From: Accumulibacter sp.
Lineage (GTDB): Bacteria > Pseudomonadota > Gammaproteobacteria > Burkholderiales > Rhodocyclaceae
Assembly (NCBI RefSeq): GCF_016789985.1
Contig: NZ_JAEUOL010000252.1
Coordinates: forward strand, 1 to 48,344
Reading direction: 5' to 3'
DNA: 48,344 nucleotides
Below the pieces are notes generated by a model. The model saw only the letters and a program-made list of their open reading frames with translations, was not told the origin of the DNA and made no database searches. Shown here piece after piece: positions 29,301-38,284 of the stretch. Numbering within the stretch: position 1 is the stretch's first letter; every line of letters begins with the position of its first letter. Made by a program: the position numbers and the translations under genes.

Positions 29301-29874
29301 CCAGGTTCTCGCGCGTATCGGCCAGCCGGTTCTCGGTCTCCTTGCGCCGCTCCTTGTAACGCGTGACTCCGGCGGCCTCTTCGAGGAAGACGCGCAGTTC
29401 GTCCGGTTTGGCCTCGATGATGCGCGAGATGGTGCCCTGACCGATGATCGCGTAAGCGCGCGGTCCGAGACCGGTGCCGAGAAAGAGATCGGTGACGTCC
29501 TTGCGGCGGACATGCAGGTTGTTGATGTAGTACTCGGACTGCCCGTTGCGTGTCAGCAGACGCTTGACCGAGAGTTCGGCATACTGCGACCACTGACCGG
29601 AAAGACGGCCCAGCGTATTGTCGAAGACCAGTTCGACCGCCGCCCGCGACACCGGCTTGCGCGCCCCGGAGCCGTTGAAGATCACATCCTGCATCGACTC
29701 GCCGCGCAACTCCGAGGCTTTCGATTCGCCGAGCACCCAGCGCACGGAGTCCATCACATTCGACTTGCCGCAACCGTTGGGACCAACGACGCCGACGAGC
29801 TGACCGGGTAGGGCGAGCGTGGTGGGATCAACGAAGGACTTGAAGCCGGCGAGTTTCAGTTTGGTCAGGCGCAT
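26371..29874 (-). CDS. smc: Chromosome segregation protein SMC
   Basis: SMC forms the condensin core that organises the chromosome. The 1167-residue product has the N-terminal ATPase lobe with Walker A GPNGCGKS (31-38), long coiled coils rich in Glu/Gln/Arg/Ala (about 170-500 and 650-1000), a hinge near the middle, and the C-terminal lobe with signature LLSGGEKALTAIALVF and Walker B FCLLDEVDAPLDD. MRLTKLKLAGFKSF is the conserved N-terminus, so ATG 29874 is the start, although the frame is open to 30057. It is first of the smc-zipA-ligA series and divergent from queF. Confidence 0.97.
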   Translation of the reverse strand: MRLTKLKLAGFKSFVDPTTLALPGQLVGVVGPNGCGKSNVMDSVRWVLGESKASELRGESMQDVIFNGSGARKPVSRAAVELVFDNTLGRLSGQWSQYAELSVKRLLTRNGQSEYYINNLHVRRKDVTDLFLGTGLGPRAYAIIGQGTISRIIEAKPDELRVFLEEAAGVTRYKERRKETENRLADTRENLARVEDIRIELGAQMERLESQASVARQYREYNGDLTRKQQLLWLLRRNEARAERDRLAREVEQAVIDLEARNASLRDLEARLEEAREAHFGASDGVHGAQGELFAANAEVARLEAEIRHRREARREYETRLAQLTDDQAHWQAQATKLAGDEERWQELRERSDVRLEEGEMRLEARRERLPLAEDRQTAALEAVNRQRAAIAQAEQRLHVEQANRGHAQRSLQTLASRRQRLATERQALALPDVAALVDKQEELVELGERISAVQAGQQGLQHELPRLEQQRRGVLAEVQHAQKERAEANARRTALQQLQQRLQTDGKLDDWLRRHGLQHGQPLWKSLHVEAGWEDAVEAVLRERLSALPADRADPAWSRDRPGGKQTFLLPLAEVQPLAADADLLLAQIRCDDERLCAILGDWLGGVLAAPDLASALARRSTLAASACCVTPGGDIVSRQSVTLFAPDSAAHGLLERQREIDQLAVLIAEREVRVGQAQSSLSAVEQQLADAQQAQHESRQQLGVLQNRAHAIQVETLKLAQAQERFRERQAQIDDSLAEMSAEEESESERLLLADEAIEVQRAQVTELQTVMAVARAHLEQSERALRDEREQVNSAERELREAEFSQRECASKLQELAASRALARQQIERIDDEMARCAENASAVQAEDLEPRLQEALDHRVAREHALAQARDALEAAANGLRALDEQRLEVEQSLDPLRNRIGELRLKEQAASLACEQFAVQLAEAQADEQALLGELAGARAAALQSAIGALQRAIEALGAVNLAALDELEAARERKGYLDAQSEDLTQAMETLENAIRRIDRETRDLLQTTYDAVNRSFGELFPTLFGGGEACLIMTGEEILDAGLQVMAQPPGKKNSTIHLLSGGEKALTAIALVFSMFQLNPAPFCLLDEVDAPLDDTNTERFCAMVRRMSANTQFLFISHNKITMEMAQQLVGVTMQESGVSRIVEVDMEEALRMREQLV

Positions 29875-29980
29875 GAACTGGAACGCGGCCGCTGCAGCCG
29901 CACTGGAAGAGATCGCTAGGAACGTCGTGACGAGCGAGGTCCACCCCGCACGGCCGATGCAGACGCACCGCAACTGAGCC

Positions 29981-30018
29981 ACGGAATGCCATGATGGGTG
30001 TCTATGATAGCATTCCGT
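29981..30018. promoter_or_regulatory. 9-bp inverted repeat in the smc-queF divergent gap
   Basis: ACGGAATGC (29981-29989) and GCATTCCGT (30010-30018) form a perfect inverted repeat with 20 bases between. The spacer holds TATGAT (30003-30008), which could be a -10 for queF. The gap from 29875 to 30059 shows no other clear element. The repeat could be an operator shared by smc and queF or a leader hairpin. It does not resemble a preQ1 riboswitch. Confidence 0.4.
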
Positions 30019-30059
30019 GTACCCGATCCACCGCCTGACGCACTCCAGCCGATACAACC

Positions 30060-30479
30060 ATGAACGAACAGCCGGCGAACAAGCTTGAAACCTTCCCCAA
30101 TCCGGCGCCGCAGCGCGATTTCCATATTCACATGGAAATTCCGGAATTCACCTGTCTGTGCCCGAAAACAGGGCAACCCGACTTCGCCACGTTGCTCCTC
30201 GATTACATTCCCGACCAGAGCTGTGTCGAACTGAAAAGCCTGAAGCTCTACATCTGGTCCTTTCGCGATACCGGCTGCTTCCACGAGGCTGTCGCCAATC
30301 GCATCCTGGACGACCTGGCCAACGCCACCAGGCCGCGCTACATGCGGCTGACCGCCCGCTTCTACGTGCGCGGCGGCATCTTCACGACGGTGGTCGCCGA
30401 ACAGCGCAAGCCGGGCTGGACACCCGCGCCGACGGTGCACCTGGCCGACTTCCCGCAGCAGACCAACACACGAGGCTGA
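30060..30479 (+). CDS. queF: NADPH-dependent 7-cyano-7-deazaguanine reductase, short type
   Basis: QueF reduces preQ0 to preQ1 in queuosine synthesis. The 139-residue single-domain form (YkvM type) has [15 protein letters not shown] with the nucleophile at C34, the QueF motif ELKSLKLY (57-64), and [20 protein letters not shown]. The C-terminal [14 protein letters not shown] is usual. ATG 30060 has no strong ribosome site but is the conserved start. Four bases separate its stop from the next gene. queD of the same pathway is at 7811-8254. Confidence 0.95.
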   Translation: MNEQPANKLETFPNPAPQRDFHIHMEIPEFTCLCPKTGQPDFATLLLDYIPDQSCVELKSLKLYIWSFRDTGCFHEAVANRILDDLANATRPRYMRLTARFYVRGGIFTTVVAEQRKPGWTPAPTVHLADFPQQTNTRG

Positions 30480-30483
30480 GATC

Positions 30484-31200
30484 ATGAGCATCCAGGCACA
30501 ACTTAGCGACCAACAGCTCCTGCGCCTCGAGGAACTGCTCGAGCATCCGCTGCTCGAGCAGGCGATGCGCCTCGACGAGGTCCAGGGGTATCTGTGTGCG
30601 GCGCTCTCCGGCCCGCAGCCGATCCCCGAGTCGCAATGGCTGGACGAAGTGCTCGGGGCGCCGGGCCTGGCCGCCAGCGACGCCGGGCGCGAGGCGGCCG
30701 AACTGCTGCGCCGTCTGGCGACCCGCCTGGAGGTCGAACTGGCGAGTGGCGAAGCGCCCCTGCTGCTGCTCTATGGGGTGGAAGAAGGCGACTCGGCGAG
30801 CGATTACGTTCCCTGGTGTCGGGCTTATCTGCACGGCCTTGATCAGGCAACAGAGGACTGGTTCGATTTCCTCGGCGCGGACGACGATCAGGAGGACAGC
30901 GATGAAATCACTTTCCTCGACGAGCAACTCTTCCCGCTCTTCGTGCTCACTGGCGACGCCGCAGCGGCAGCCGGCGAGGCCGGCGAGGAATGGCTGTCGG
31001 GCGAGGAGCTCGAGCGCCTGAACAGCGAATGCGAAGAACTGCTGCCGCAGTCGATCACCAACATCTACCGCTTCTGGCTCGCACAGCGGGGCGTCGAGAC
31101 CATCCACCGGGCGCAACCCAAGGTGGGACGCAACGAGCCATGCCCATGCGGCAGCGGCAAGAAGTACAAGAAATGCTGCGCCACCGCGCCTGAGGAATGA
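30484..31200 (+). CDS. YecA/UPF0149 family protein with C-terminal SEC-C motif
   Basis: The 238-residue acidic protein has a UPF0149 (YgfB/YecA-like) helical region with [18 protein letters not shown] (residues 31-48) and [12 protein letters not shown] (about 102-113), and ends in a zinc-binding SEC-C motif, [19 protein letters not shown]. In SecA a similar tail binds zinc and SecB or the ribosome; YecA has been linked to ribosomes, but its function is not settled. It follows queF by four bases and is likely cotranscribed. A tract of [16 protein letters not shown] near the end is strongly acidic. Confidence 0.88.
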   Translation: MSIQAQLSDQQLLRLEELLEHPLLEQAMRLDEVQGYLCAALSGPQPIPESQWLDEVLGAPGLAASDAGREAAELLRRLATRLEVELASGEAPLLLLYGVEEGDSASDYVPWCRAYLHGLDQATEDWFDFLGADDDQEDSDEITFLDEQLFPLFVLTGDAAAAAGEAGEEWLSGEELERLNSECEELLPQSITNIYRFWLAQRGVETIHRAQPKVGRNEPCPCGSGKKYKKCCATAPEE

Positions 31201-31257
31201 TCTTCCGCGCGCGGCACGCCCGACCGCCTTCGCCGCACCACCTCGCCCGGCCGCCGG

Positions 31258-32166
31258 TCAGGCCGGCGAATCCTCCGCCTGGCGTGCGGTCAACAGGCTG
31301 GCGGCGACGATGATCGCCCCTCCCAGCCACTCGCGCGCCGCCAGCGCCTCGCCGGCCAGCAGCCAGGCGGCCAGCGCCGCGACGACAATCTCGCTGAGCA
31401 TGATGACGATCGCCCGGTTGGCGGCAACCCGCACCAGGCCAAACTGGACAATCACGTTGGCCAGCAGCAGGATGGCGCCGAGCAGGCCGAGCAGCAGCCA
31501 CAGCGACGGCGCGCTCGGCGCACGCCAGTGGCCGACGCCGGAGAGCAGCAGCAGGAGACCGATGCCCACCACGCCGGCGAAGGCGGCCAGCACCTTGCTG
31601 GCGCTGTTCAGCGCGCGGGCCCGCCGGGACAGCACGTTGAACAGGGCAAAGGCGAAGCCGGCGAGTAAGCCCAGCCAGTCGGCGGCATCGCGCGGCGCCG
31701 GAATGCCCAGCCGCGGCTGCCAGAACATGATCGCCGCGCCGCTCAGCGACAGAGCGATGACCAGCCCTCCGACAGCATCGGGCCGTTCGCCGAGCAGGGG
31801 GCGAGCCAGCAGCACGGTCCACAGGGGCGCCAGATAGAACAGCAGCAGAACGCGCACCACTTCGCCGTTGAGCGTCGCCAGAATGTAGCCGAGATTGCAC
31901 ACGCCGGCCGACAGGGCCAACCAGAAGAGCGTCGACCAGGGCGGCCTGGCGCCGGGCGAGCGGCGCCAGAACGGCAGACCCAGAACGAAGGCCAGCGCAT
32001 AACTGGCGGTCGACGCGGCGATGCCGTCCACTCCGTCGTCGCGCAGTATCCGGTAGGGATACCAGATCAGGCCCCAGATCAGCGCCCCGCAGAGCAGCGC
32101 CGCGACCGCCCGCCGGCTGTCGGCAGCAGCCTTCCCGCTCGCTGTGTGCAAGTCGCTTCCTTTCAC
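31258..32166 (-). CDS. EamA/DMT-family transporter
   Basis: The 302-residue product has ten hydrophobic segments with the two EamA repeats: ALLCGALIWGLIWYPYRILR at the start of the first (about residues 23-42), and LGLLAGFAFALFNVLSRRA at the start of the second. LLLFYLAPLWTVLLARPLLGERP is the typical end of helix 4. Export of metabolites is common in this family; the substrate cannot be read. The start is GTG 32166 with AAGGGG about ten bases upstream; TTG 32151 with AAGGAAG close by is an alternative. It is divergent from dapC with about 50 bases between. Confidence 0.85.
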   Translation of the reverse strand: MKGSDLHTASGKAAADSRRAVAALLCGALIWGLIWYPYRILRDDGVDGIAASTASYALAFVLGLPFWRRSPGARPPWSTLFWLALSAGVCNLGYILATLNGEVVRVLLLFYLAPLWTVLLARPLLGERPDAVGGLVIALSLSGAAIMFWQPRLGIPAPRDAADWLGLLAGFAFALFNVLSRRARALNSASKVLAAFAGVVGIGLLLLLSGVGHWRAPSAPSLWLLLGLLGAILLLANVIVQFGLVRVAANRAIVIMLSEIVVAALAAWLLAGEALAAREWLGGAIIVAASLLTARQAEDSPA

Positions 32167-32189
32167 CGTCGCCCGATGCCCCTTATAAT
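32161..32189 (+). promoter_or_regulatory. Candidate promoter of the dapC operon
   Basis: TATAAT at 32184-32189 is a perfect -10. Seventeen bases upstream, TTTCAC (32161-32166) is a poor -35. Transcription would start near 32196 and give a leader of about 23 bases to the GTG of dapC. The site overlaps the start of the divergent transporter gene. Confidence 0.45.
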
Positions 32190-32218
32190 CCAGCGTCCCG
32201 CCACGACCCCTGCGATCA

Positions 32219-33415
32219 GTGAATCCTCACCTCGGCAAACTGCAACCCTACCCCTTCGAGAAACTGCGGCAGCTCTTCGCCGGCGTCACGCCACCCGCGC
32301 AGCAGCGCGAGATCAGACTGTCGATCGGCGAGCCGCAGCACCCGACCCCGGAATTCATCAGACAGGCGCTGACGGCCGGCCTCGCCGGCCTGGCCAATTA
32401 TCCTACCACGCTGGGCAGCGCCGAACTGCGGCAGAGCATCGCCGCCTGGCTGCAGCGGCGCTACGGCCTCGACCGGATCGACGCGGAGAGCGAGATCATC
32501 CCGGTCAACGGCTCGCGCGAGGCACTGTTCGCCTTCGCCCAGACGATCATCGATCCGACGCGCGGCGATCAGCCGCTGGTTGTCAGCCCGAACCCCTTCT
32601 ACCAGATCTACGAGGGTGCCGCCTACCTCGCCGGCGCCGAACCGCGTTTTCTCAACACGCTGCCGGGCAACGACTACGCCTTCGACTTCGCGACCCTGAG
32701 CGAAGCGGAATGGCAGCGCGTGCAGCTCTTCTTCGTTTGCTCGCCGGGCAACCCGACCGGCAAGGTGCTGCAGCTCGACGACTGGCGGCAACTGTTTGCC
32801 CTCGCCGACCGCTACGGTTTCGTGATCGCGTCGGACGAGTGCTACTCGGAGATTTTCCCCGACGAAAGCGAGCCACCGCTTGGCTGCCTGCAGGCGGCCC
32901 GCCGGCTCGGGCGCGGTTTCGAACGGCTGGTGATGTTCTCCAGCCTGTCGAAACGGTCCAACGTTCCAGGCATGCGTTCGGGCTTCGTCGCCGGCGATGC
33001 GGCGACCCTCAGATCCTTCCTGCTCTATCGCACATACCACGGCAGCGCGATGAATCCGGCGGTGCAGACGGCCAGCGTCGCAGCCTGGAACGACGAGGCG
33101 CATGTGCGCGAAAACCGTCGGCAGTACACTGAAAAGTTCGCTGCCGTGACCCCCCGCCTGGCCGCAGTACTGCCCGGCACCGGCATGCCCGACGCCGGTT
33201 TCTACCTGTGGGTCAGGACGCCGGTCAGCGACACCGACTTCGCCCGCCAACTGTTCGCCGACTATAATGTGGTCCTGCTGCCCGGAAGCTTGCTGGCACG
33301 CACCGCCCAAGGAATCAATCCCGGCGCCGGCTTCGTCCGCATCGCGCTCGTTGCGCCACTCGCCGACTGTATCGAGGCTGCCGAACGCATCCGCTCATTC
33401 ATTTCAAGACTATAG
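32219..33415 (+). CDS. dapC: Succinyldiaminopimelate transaminase
   Basis: DapC makes N-succinyl-2-amino-6-oxopimelate's amino product in the succinylase route to diaminopimelate and lysine. The 398-residue class I aminotransferase has [67 protein letters not shown] and the PLP lysine in [17 protein letters not shown]. The start is GTG; the N-terminus [16 protein letters not shown] matches the family, so no ATG upstream is needed. dapD follows after 11 bases and dapE three genes later, which supports the specific call. Confidence 0.94.
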   Translation: MNPHLGKLQPYPFEKLRQLFAGVTPPAQQREIRLSIGEPQHPTPEFIRQALTAGLAGLANYPTTLGSAELRQSIAAWLQRRYGLDRIDAESEIIPVNGSREALFAFAQTIIDPTRGDQPLVVSPNPFYQIYEGAAYLAGAEPRFLNTLPGNDYAFDFATLSEAEWQRVQLFFVCSPGNPTGKVLQLDDWRQLFALADRYGFVIASDECYSEIFPDESEPPLGCLQAARRLGRGFERLVMFSSLSKRSNVPGMRSGFVAGDAATLRSFLLYRTYHGSAMNPAVQTASVAAWNDEAHVRENRRQYTEKFAAVTPRLAAVLPGTGMPDAGFYLWVRTPVSDTDFARQLFADYNVVLLPGSLLARTAQGINPGAGFVRIALVAPLADCIEAAERIRSFISRL

Positions 33416-33426
33416 GAAAGGCAGAC

Positions 33427-34248
<822 letters not shown>

Positions 34249-34277
34249 TCGCGCCCTCATCAGGCAGCGGGCGACGA

Positions 34278-35462
34278 ATGATCCTCGACAAGCTCTTTCA
34301 CGTGATGGCCGAGCGCCAGGCATCGGACATCTTCATCTGTGCCGGCGCCCCGATCCACATCAAGATCCAGGGCAATACCGTACCGATCAATCAGCAGATC
34401 ATGGAACCGGCGATGATCGACAAGATCGCCAGCGAGCTGCTGAATCCGCAGCAGGTCGAAGCCTTCGAGCAAACCAAGGAGATGAACCTCTCGTTCGGGG
34501 TCGCCAAGCTCGGCAACTTCCGCATCAACCTGTTCCGCCAGCGCGCCTCGATCTCGATCGTCGTGCGCTACGTGATGGGCAATATCCCGACCCTGGAGTC
34601 GCTGCTGCTTCCCCCGGTGCTGGCCGATCTGGTGATGGAACGGCGCGGGCTGATCCTGATCGTCGGCTCGACCGGTTCGGGCAAATCGACCACCCTGGCG
34701 TCGATGCTCGATTACCGGAATGCCAACTGCAGCGGTCACATCCTGACCATCGAGGATCCGATCGAGTACCTCTTCCGGCACAAGAAGTCGATCGTCAACC
34801 AGCGCGAGATCGGAATGGACACCCTCGGCTGGGAAACGGCCCTCAAGAACGCCATGCGGCAAGCCCCGGACTGTATTCTGATCGGCGAAATACGCGACCG
34901 GGAGACGATGCAGGCAGCCATCGCGTACGCCCAGACCGGTCACCTCTGCCTTGGCACGCTGCATGCCAACAACAGCTACCACGCACTCAACCGGATCATC
35001 AACTTCTTCCCGGTCGACAGCCGGGGAAGCCTGTACATGGATCTCTCGGTGAGCCTCAAGGCGATCGTTTCCCAGCGTCTGGTCAAAAAGAAGGATGGCC
35101 GGCAGGCACCGGCGGTCGAAGTGCTGCTCAACAGTTACCATGTCCAGGAACTGATCGAGGCCGGCGACATCCCGGCCCTCAAGGAGGCGATGGAGCAGAG
35201 CCTCGCCCCCGGATCGCGCACCTTCGAGCAGGATTTGTTCCGTCTCTATCGCTCCGACGTGATCACGCTGCAGGAAGCGCTGCTCAATGCCGACTCGCCG
35301 ACCAACCTGTCCTGGCTGATCAACAACCACGACGCGGCCGGCAACCTGGCGATGGACGAGCAGCCGCGCGAAGCCACCTTCGACCTCGCGGCGACCAACC
35401 CCAGCAGCCCGTCGTACAAGGAGTTCACGCTCAGCCTTGACGACACGGCCAGCGTTCCCTGA
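34278..35462 (+). CDS. pilU: Type IV pilus retraction ATPase PilU
   Basis: The 394-residue secretion ATPase has [27 protein letters not shown] at the N-terminus, Walker [10 protein letters not shown] at 130-138, the Asp box [12 protein letters not shown], Walker [14 protein letters not shown], and a His box [15 protein letters not shown]. PilU works with PilT in pilus retraction. The longer C-terminus (after residue 345) and its place between dapD and dapE, a recurring order in betaproteobacteria, favour PilU over PilT. The gene starts 29 bases after dapD. Confidence 0.88.
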   Translation: MILDKLFHVMAERQASDIFICAGAPIHIKIQGNTVPINQQIMEPAMIDKIASELLNPQQVEAFEQTKEMNLSFGVAKLGNFRINLFRQRASISIVVRYVMGNIPTLESLLLPPVLADLVMERRGLILIVGSTGSGKSTTLASMLDYRNANCSGHILTIEDPIEYLFRHKKSIVNQREIGMDTLGWETALKNAMRQAPDCILIGEIRDRETMQAAIAYAQTGHLCLGTLHANNSYHALNRIINFFPVDSRGSLYMDLSVSLKAIVSQRLVKKKDGRQAPAVEVLLNSYHVQELIEAGDIPALKEAMEQSLAPGSRTFEQDLFRLYRSDVITLQEALLNADSPTNLSWLINNHDAAGNLAMDEQPREATFDLAATNPSSPSYKEFTLSLDDTASVP

Positions 35463-35472
35463 CCCACCGCCG

Positions 35473-36639
35473 ATGCCCGCCGACCGCAAGAGTGCCGCGC
35501 CCGGCGACGACACGCTGGCGCTGGCCGAACAACTGATCGCCCGCCGCTCGGTCACCCCCGACGATGCCGGTTGCTTGGAGCTGATCGCCAGCCGCCTCGC
35601 AGCGATCGGTTTCACCTGCGAATTCCTCGGGCGCGGCGCGGTGAGCAACCTCTGGGCGCGGCGCGGCGCCAGCCGGCCGGTGCTCTGTCTCGCCGGCCAT
35701 ACCGACGTCGTGCCGAGCGGCCCAGCGGCGGACTGGCGCAGCGACCCCTTCGTGCCGACCCGGCACGACGGTCTGCTCTATGGCCGTGGCGCTGCCGACA
35801 TGAAGGCTTCCCTGGCGGCCTTCGTGACCGCAGCGGAAGCCTTTGTCGCGGCGCGACCGGCATATCGCGGCTCGCTCGCCTTCCTGCTCACCTCGGACGA
35901 GGAAGGGGACGCGGTGGATGGCACGGTCGCCGTCACCGATGTGCTGCACCGTCGGGGCGAACTGCTCGACTACTGCATCGTCGGCGAACCGACGGCCAGC
36001 GAGCGGCTCGGTGATACGATCAAGAACGGCCGCCGTGGCTCGCTGTCCGGCAAGCTGACCGTGCGCGGCATCCAGGGTCATATCGCCTACCCCCACCTGG
36101 CCAGAAACCCGATCCATCTGGTCGCGCCGGTGCTGGCCACGCTGGCCGGAATCATCTGGGACGTGGGCAACGACTTTTTCCCGCCGACCACCTGGCAAGT
36201 CTCCAACATCCACGGCGGCACCGGCGCCGGCAACGTCATCCCGGGCAGTGTCGTCATCGACTTCAATTTCCGCTTCTCCACGGCCAGCACGCCGGAACAA
36301 CTGCAGGCGGCCCTGGGCGCCGTCCTCGATCGTTCCGGGCTCGACTACGACATCGCCTGGACACTGGGCGCCCGCCCCTTCCTCACCGGGCGTGGCGCCC
36401 TGATCGACGCGGCGCGGCAGGCCATCGCGGCGGAAACCGGTATCGCGGCAGAACTGTCGACCACCGGCGGCACCTCGGACGGGCGTTTCATCGCCGAGAT
36501 CTGCCCGCAAGTGGTCGAACTCGGCCCGGTCAACGCCAGCATCCACAAGGTCGATGAATGCGTCGAAATGGCTGCCCTGCCGCAACTGGCCGGCATCTAC
36601 CGCCGCATCATCGAGCAGCTCCTGCCGGCCGATGTTTGA
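35473..36639 (+). CDS. dapE: Succinyl-diaminopimelate desuccinylase
   Basis: DapE removes succinate to give LL-diaminopimelate. The 388-residue metallopeptidase-like product has [16 protein letters not shown] (zinc-ligand histidine), [29 protein letters not shown] with the catalytic glutamate, [10 protein letters not shown], the dimerisation segment [22 protein letters not shown], and [11 protein letters not shown]. The ATG at 35473 is ten bases after the pilU stop. A TTG upstream would overlap pilU. Its 3' end overlaps prmB by eight bases. Confidence 0.96.
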   Translation: MPADRKSAAPGDDTLALAEQLIARRSVTPDDAGCLELIASRLAAIGFTCEFLGRGAVSNLWARRGASRPVLCLAGHTDVVPSGPAADWRSDPFVPTRHDGLLYGRGAADMKASLAAFVTAAEAFVAARPAYRGSLAFLLTSDEEGDAVDGTVAVTDVLHRRGELLDYCIVGEPTASERLGDTIKNGRRGSLSGKLTVRGIQGHIAYPHLARNPIHLVAPVLATLAGIIWDVGNDFFPPTTWQVSNIHGGTGAGNVIPGSVVIDFNFRFSTASTPEQLQAALGAVLDRSGLDYDIAWTLGARPFLTGRGALIDAARQAIAAETGIAAELSTTGGTSDGRFIAEICPQVVELGPVNASIHKVDECVEMAALPQLAGIYRRIIEQLLPADV

Positions 36640-37525
36640 CCAGGCGCAAAACGAATTGTCGACGCTGCGCGACCTGCTGCGTTTCGCGGTCAGCCGCTTC
36701 ACCGAGGCCGGGCTCTTCTTCGGCCACGGCTCCGACAACGCCTGGGACGAGGCTGCCTATCTGCTGCTGCACAGCCTGCACCTGCCGCTCGACCGACTCG
36801 AACCCTTTCTCGACGCCCGACTGACCAGCGACGAACGCGCCAGCGCCCTGCGCCTGGTCAAACGTCGGGTCAGCGAAAGACTGCCGGCCGCCTACCTGAC
36901 CCATGAGGCCTGGCTGGGCGAGCATCGCTTCTACGTCGACGAACGGGTGATCGTCCCGCGTTCATTCATCGCCGAACTGCTGCGCGAGCAACTGACCCCA
37001 TGGATCGACGATGCCGACCAGGTGAACAACGTTCTCGATCTGTGCACCGGCTCGGCTTGCCTGGCGATCATCGCGGCGCACGCCTTCCCCACGGCGCTGG
37101 TCGACGCCGTCGACCTGTCACCCGCCGCACTCGCCGTCGCGCAGCGCAACGTCGTCGATTACCAGCTTGGCGAGCGCGTTCGTCTGGTCGAGGGCGATCT
37201 CTTCACCCGGCTCAAAAACCGGCGTTACGACCTGATCATCGCCAACCCGCCCTATGTCGATGCCGCTTCAATGGCCACCCTGCCCGCCGAGTACCGCTGC
37301 GAACCCGCCCTGGCGCTGGCCAGCGGTACGGACGGACTCGATCTGACGCGCGCCATCCTGGCCGGCGCCCGCCACCATCTCAAGCCGGGCGGTCTGCTGG
37401 TGGTCGAGATCGGCCACAACCGGGAAGCCCTCGAAGCCGCCTTCCCGGAAACTCCATTCACCTGGCTCGACACCAGCGCCGGCGATCAGTACGTCTTCCT
37501 GTTGCCGCGCGACGAACTGCCATGA
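36632..37525 (+). CDS. prmB: 50S ribosomal protein L3 glutamine methyltransferase
   Basis: PrmB methylates a glutamine of ribosomal protein L3. The 297-residue product has the N-terminal helical domain ([22 protein letters not shown]), [38 protein letters not shown] motif [19 protein letters not shown], and the glutamine-binding NPPYVDA in [11 protein letters not shown]. The [12 protein letters not shown] segment separates PrmB from PrmC (VLIPRPDTE). ATG 36632 lies within the dapE end, so translation is probably coupled. Confidence 0.94.
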   Translation: MFDQAQNELSTLRDLLRFAVSRFTEAGLFFGHGSDNAWDEAAYLLLHSLHLPLDRLEPFLDARLTSDERASALRLVKRRVSERLPAAYLTHEAWLGEHRFYVDERVIVPRSFIAELLREQLTPWIDDADQVNNVLDLCTGSACLAIIAAHAFPTALVDAVDLSPAALAVAQRNVVDYQLGERVRLVEGDLFTRLKNRRYDLIIANPPYVDAASMATLPAEYRCEPALALASGTDGLDLTRAILAGARHHLKPGGLLVVEIGHNREALEAAFPETPFTWLDTSAGDQYVFLLPRDELP

Positions 37526-38205
37526 GCCGCAAGGCACCCGACCCCCGCAGCGGTTCGCCGATGCGCTTGCTCCACCGCTTGCTCCACCGCTTGTTCCTGC
37601 TCGCCTGCATGCTGCTCGCCGGCTGCCAGCCATCGCCCAGGCTCGCGGCGCTGCCGGCCGGCAGTGCGGTCCTCGCCTTCGGCAACAGCATCACCTTCGG
37701 CACGGGTGCCGGCCCTGGCGAGGACTATCCGCGCCAGCTCGCCACGCGCAGCGGCTGGCGAATTTATAACGCGGGCATTCCCGGTGACAGTGCGGAAAGC
37801 GCCCGCGAACGGATCGGCCGTATGCTGCAGACAACACAGCCGGCACTGGTCATCGTCGAACTCGGCGGCAACGACTTCCTGAGTCGGCGGCCGGAAGCGG
37901 CGATCAAGGAAGACCTGCGCGCCATCATCGGCACGATCAGGCAGTCCGGTGCGCAGGTCGTGCTGCTCGCCGTGCCTCGTCTGTCGCTGATCGGCGCCGT
38001 CACCGGCAAACTGCCCGACGCCAGGATCTATGCCGAGCTGGCCAGCGAGGAAAAGCTGCCACTGGTCGAGGGCGTTCTGGCGACTATCCTGGCCGACGCC
38101 AATCTCAAGGCCGACCCCATCCACCCGAACGCCGAAGGCTATCGCAAGATGGCGACCGGCGTTGCCGAGCAACTGAGCCGCCTCGGCTTGCTCGGCAAAC
38201 CATAG
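37522..38205 (+). CDS. GDSL-type esterase lipoprotein (TesA-like)
   Basis: The 227-residue product has a lipoprotein signal with lipobox LLAGC (C35, or C22 if the start is ATG 37561). The SGNH hydrolase blocks follow: LAFGNSITFGTG (block I with catalytic serine, GNSI instead of GDSL), YNAGIPGDSAES (block II), ELGGNDFL (block III) and ADPIHPNAEGY (block V with D and H). TesA-type enzymes are lysophospholipases or arylesterases in the periplasm; here it is likely membrane-anchored. The ATG overlaps the prmB stop (ATGA). A 12-base tandem repeat (37564-37587) doubles LLHR in the signal peptide. Confidence 0.88.
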   Translation: MSRKAPDPRSGSPMRLLHRLLHRLFLLACMLLAGCQPSPRLAALPAGSAVLAFGNSITFGTGAGPGEDYPRQLATRSGWRIYNAGIPGDSAESARERIGRMLQTTQPALVIVELGGNDFLSRRPEAAIKEDLRAIIGTIRQSGAQVVLLAVPRLSLIGAVTGKLPDARIYAELASEEKLPLVEGVLATILADANLKADPIHPNAEGYRKMATGVAEQLSRLGLLGKP

Positions 38206-38284
38206 TCACCGCGCGCACCGCCTGGTTCCGGACCCGACCGTGCGCGCCGGCCGGACGCAACCGCCAGAAAGACAGGGAACACCG

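Noticed and set aside
26380..29811. Very long plus-strand open frame (1143 codons) antisense to smc
   Set aside because: It mirrors the smc coding frame; high GC leaves few stops on the opposite strand. Its translation shows no domain and smc is unmistakable.
29875..30059. preQ1 riboswitch before queF
   Set aside because: No A-rich tail or small pseudoknot core is visible.
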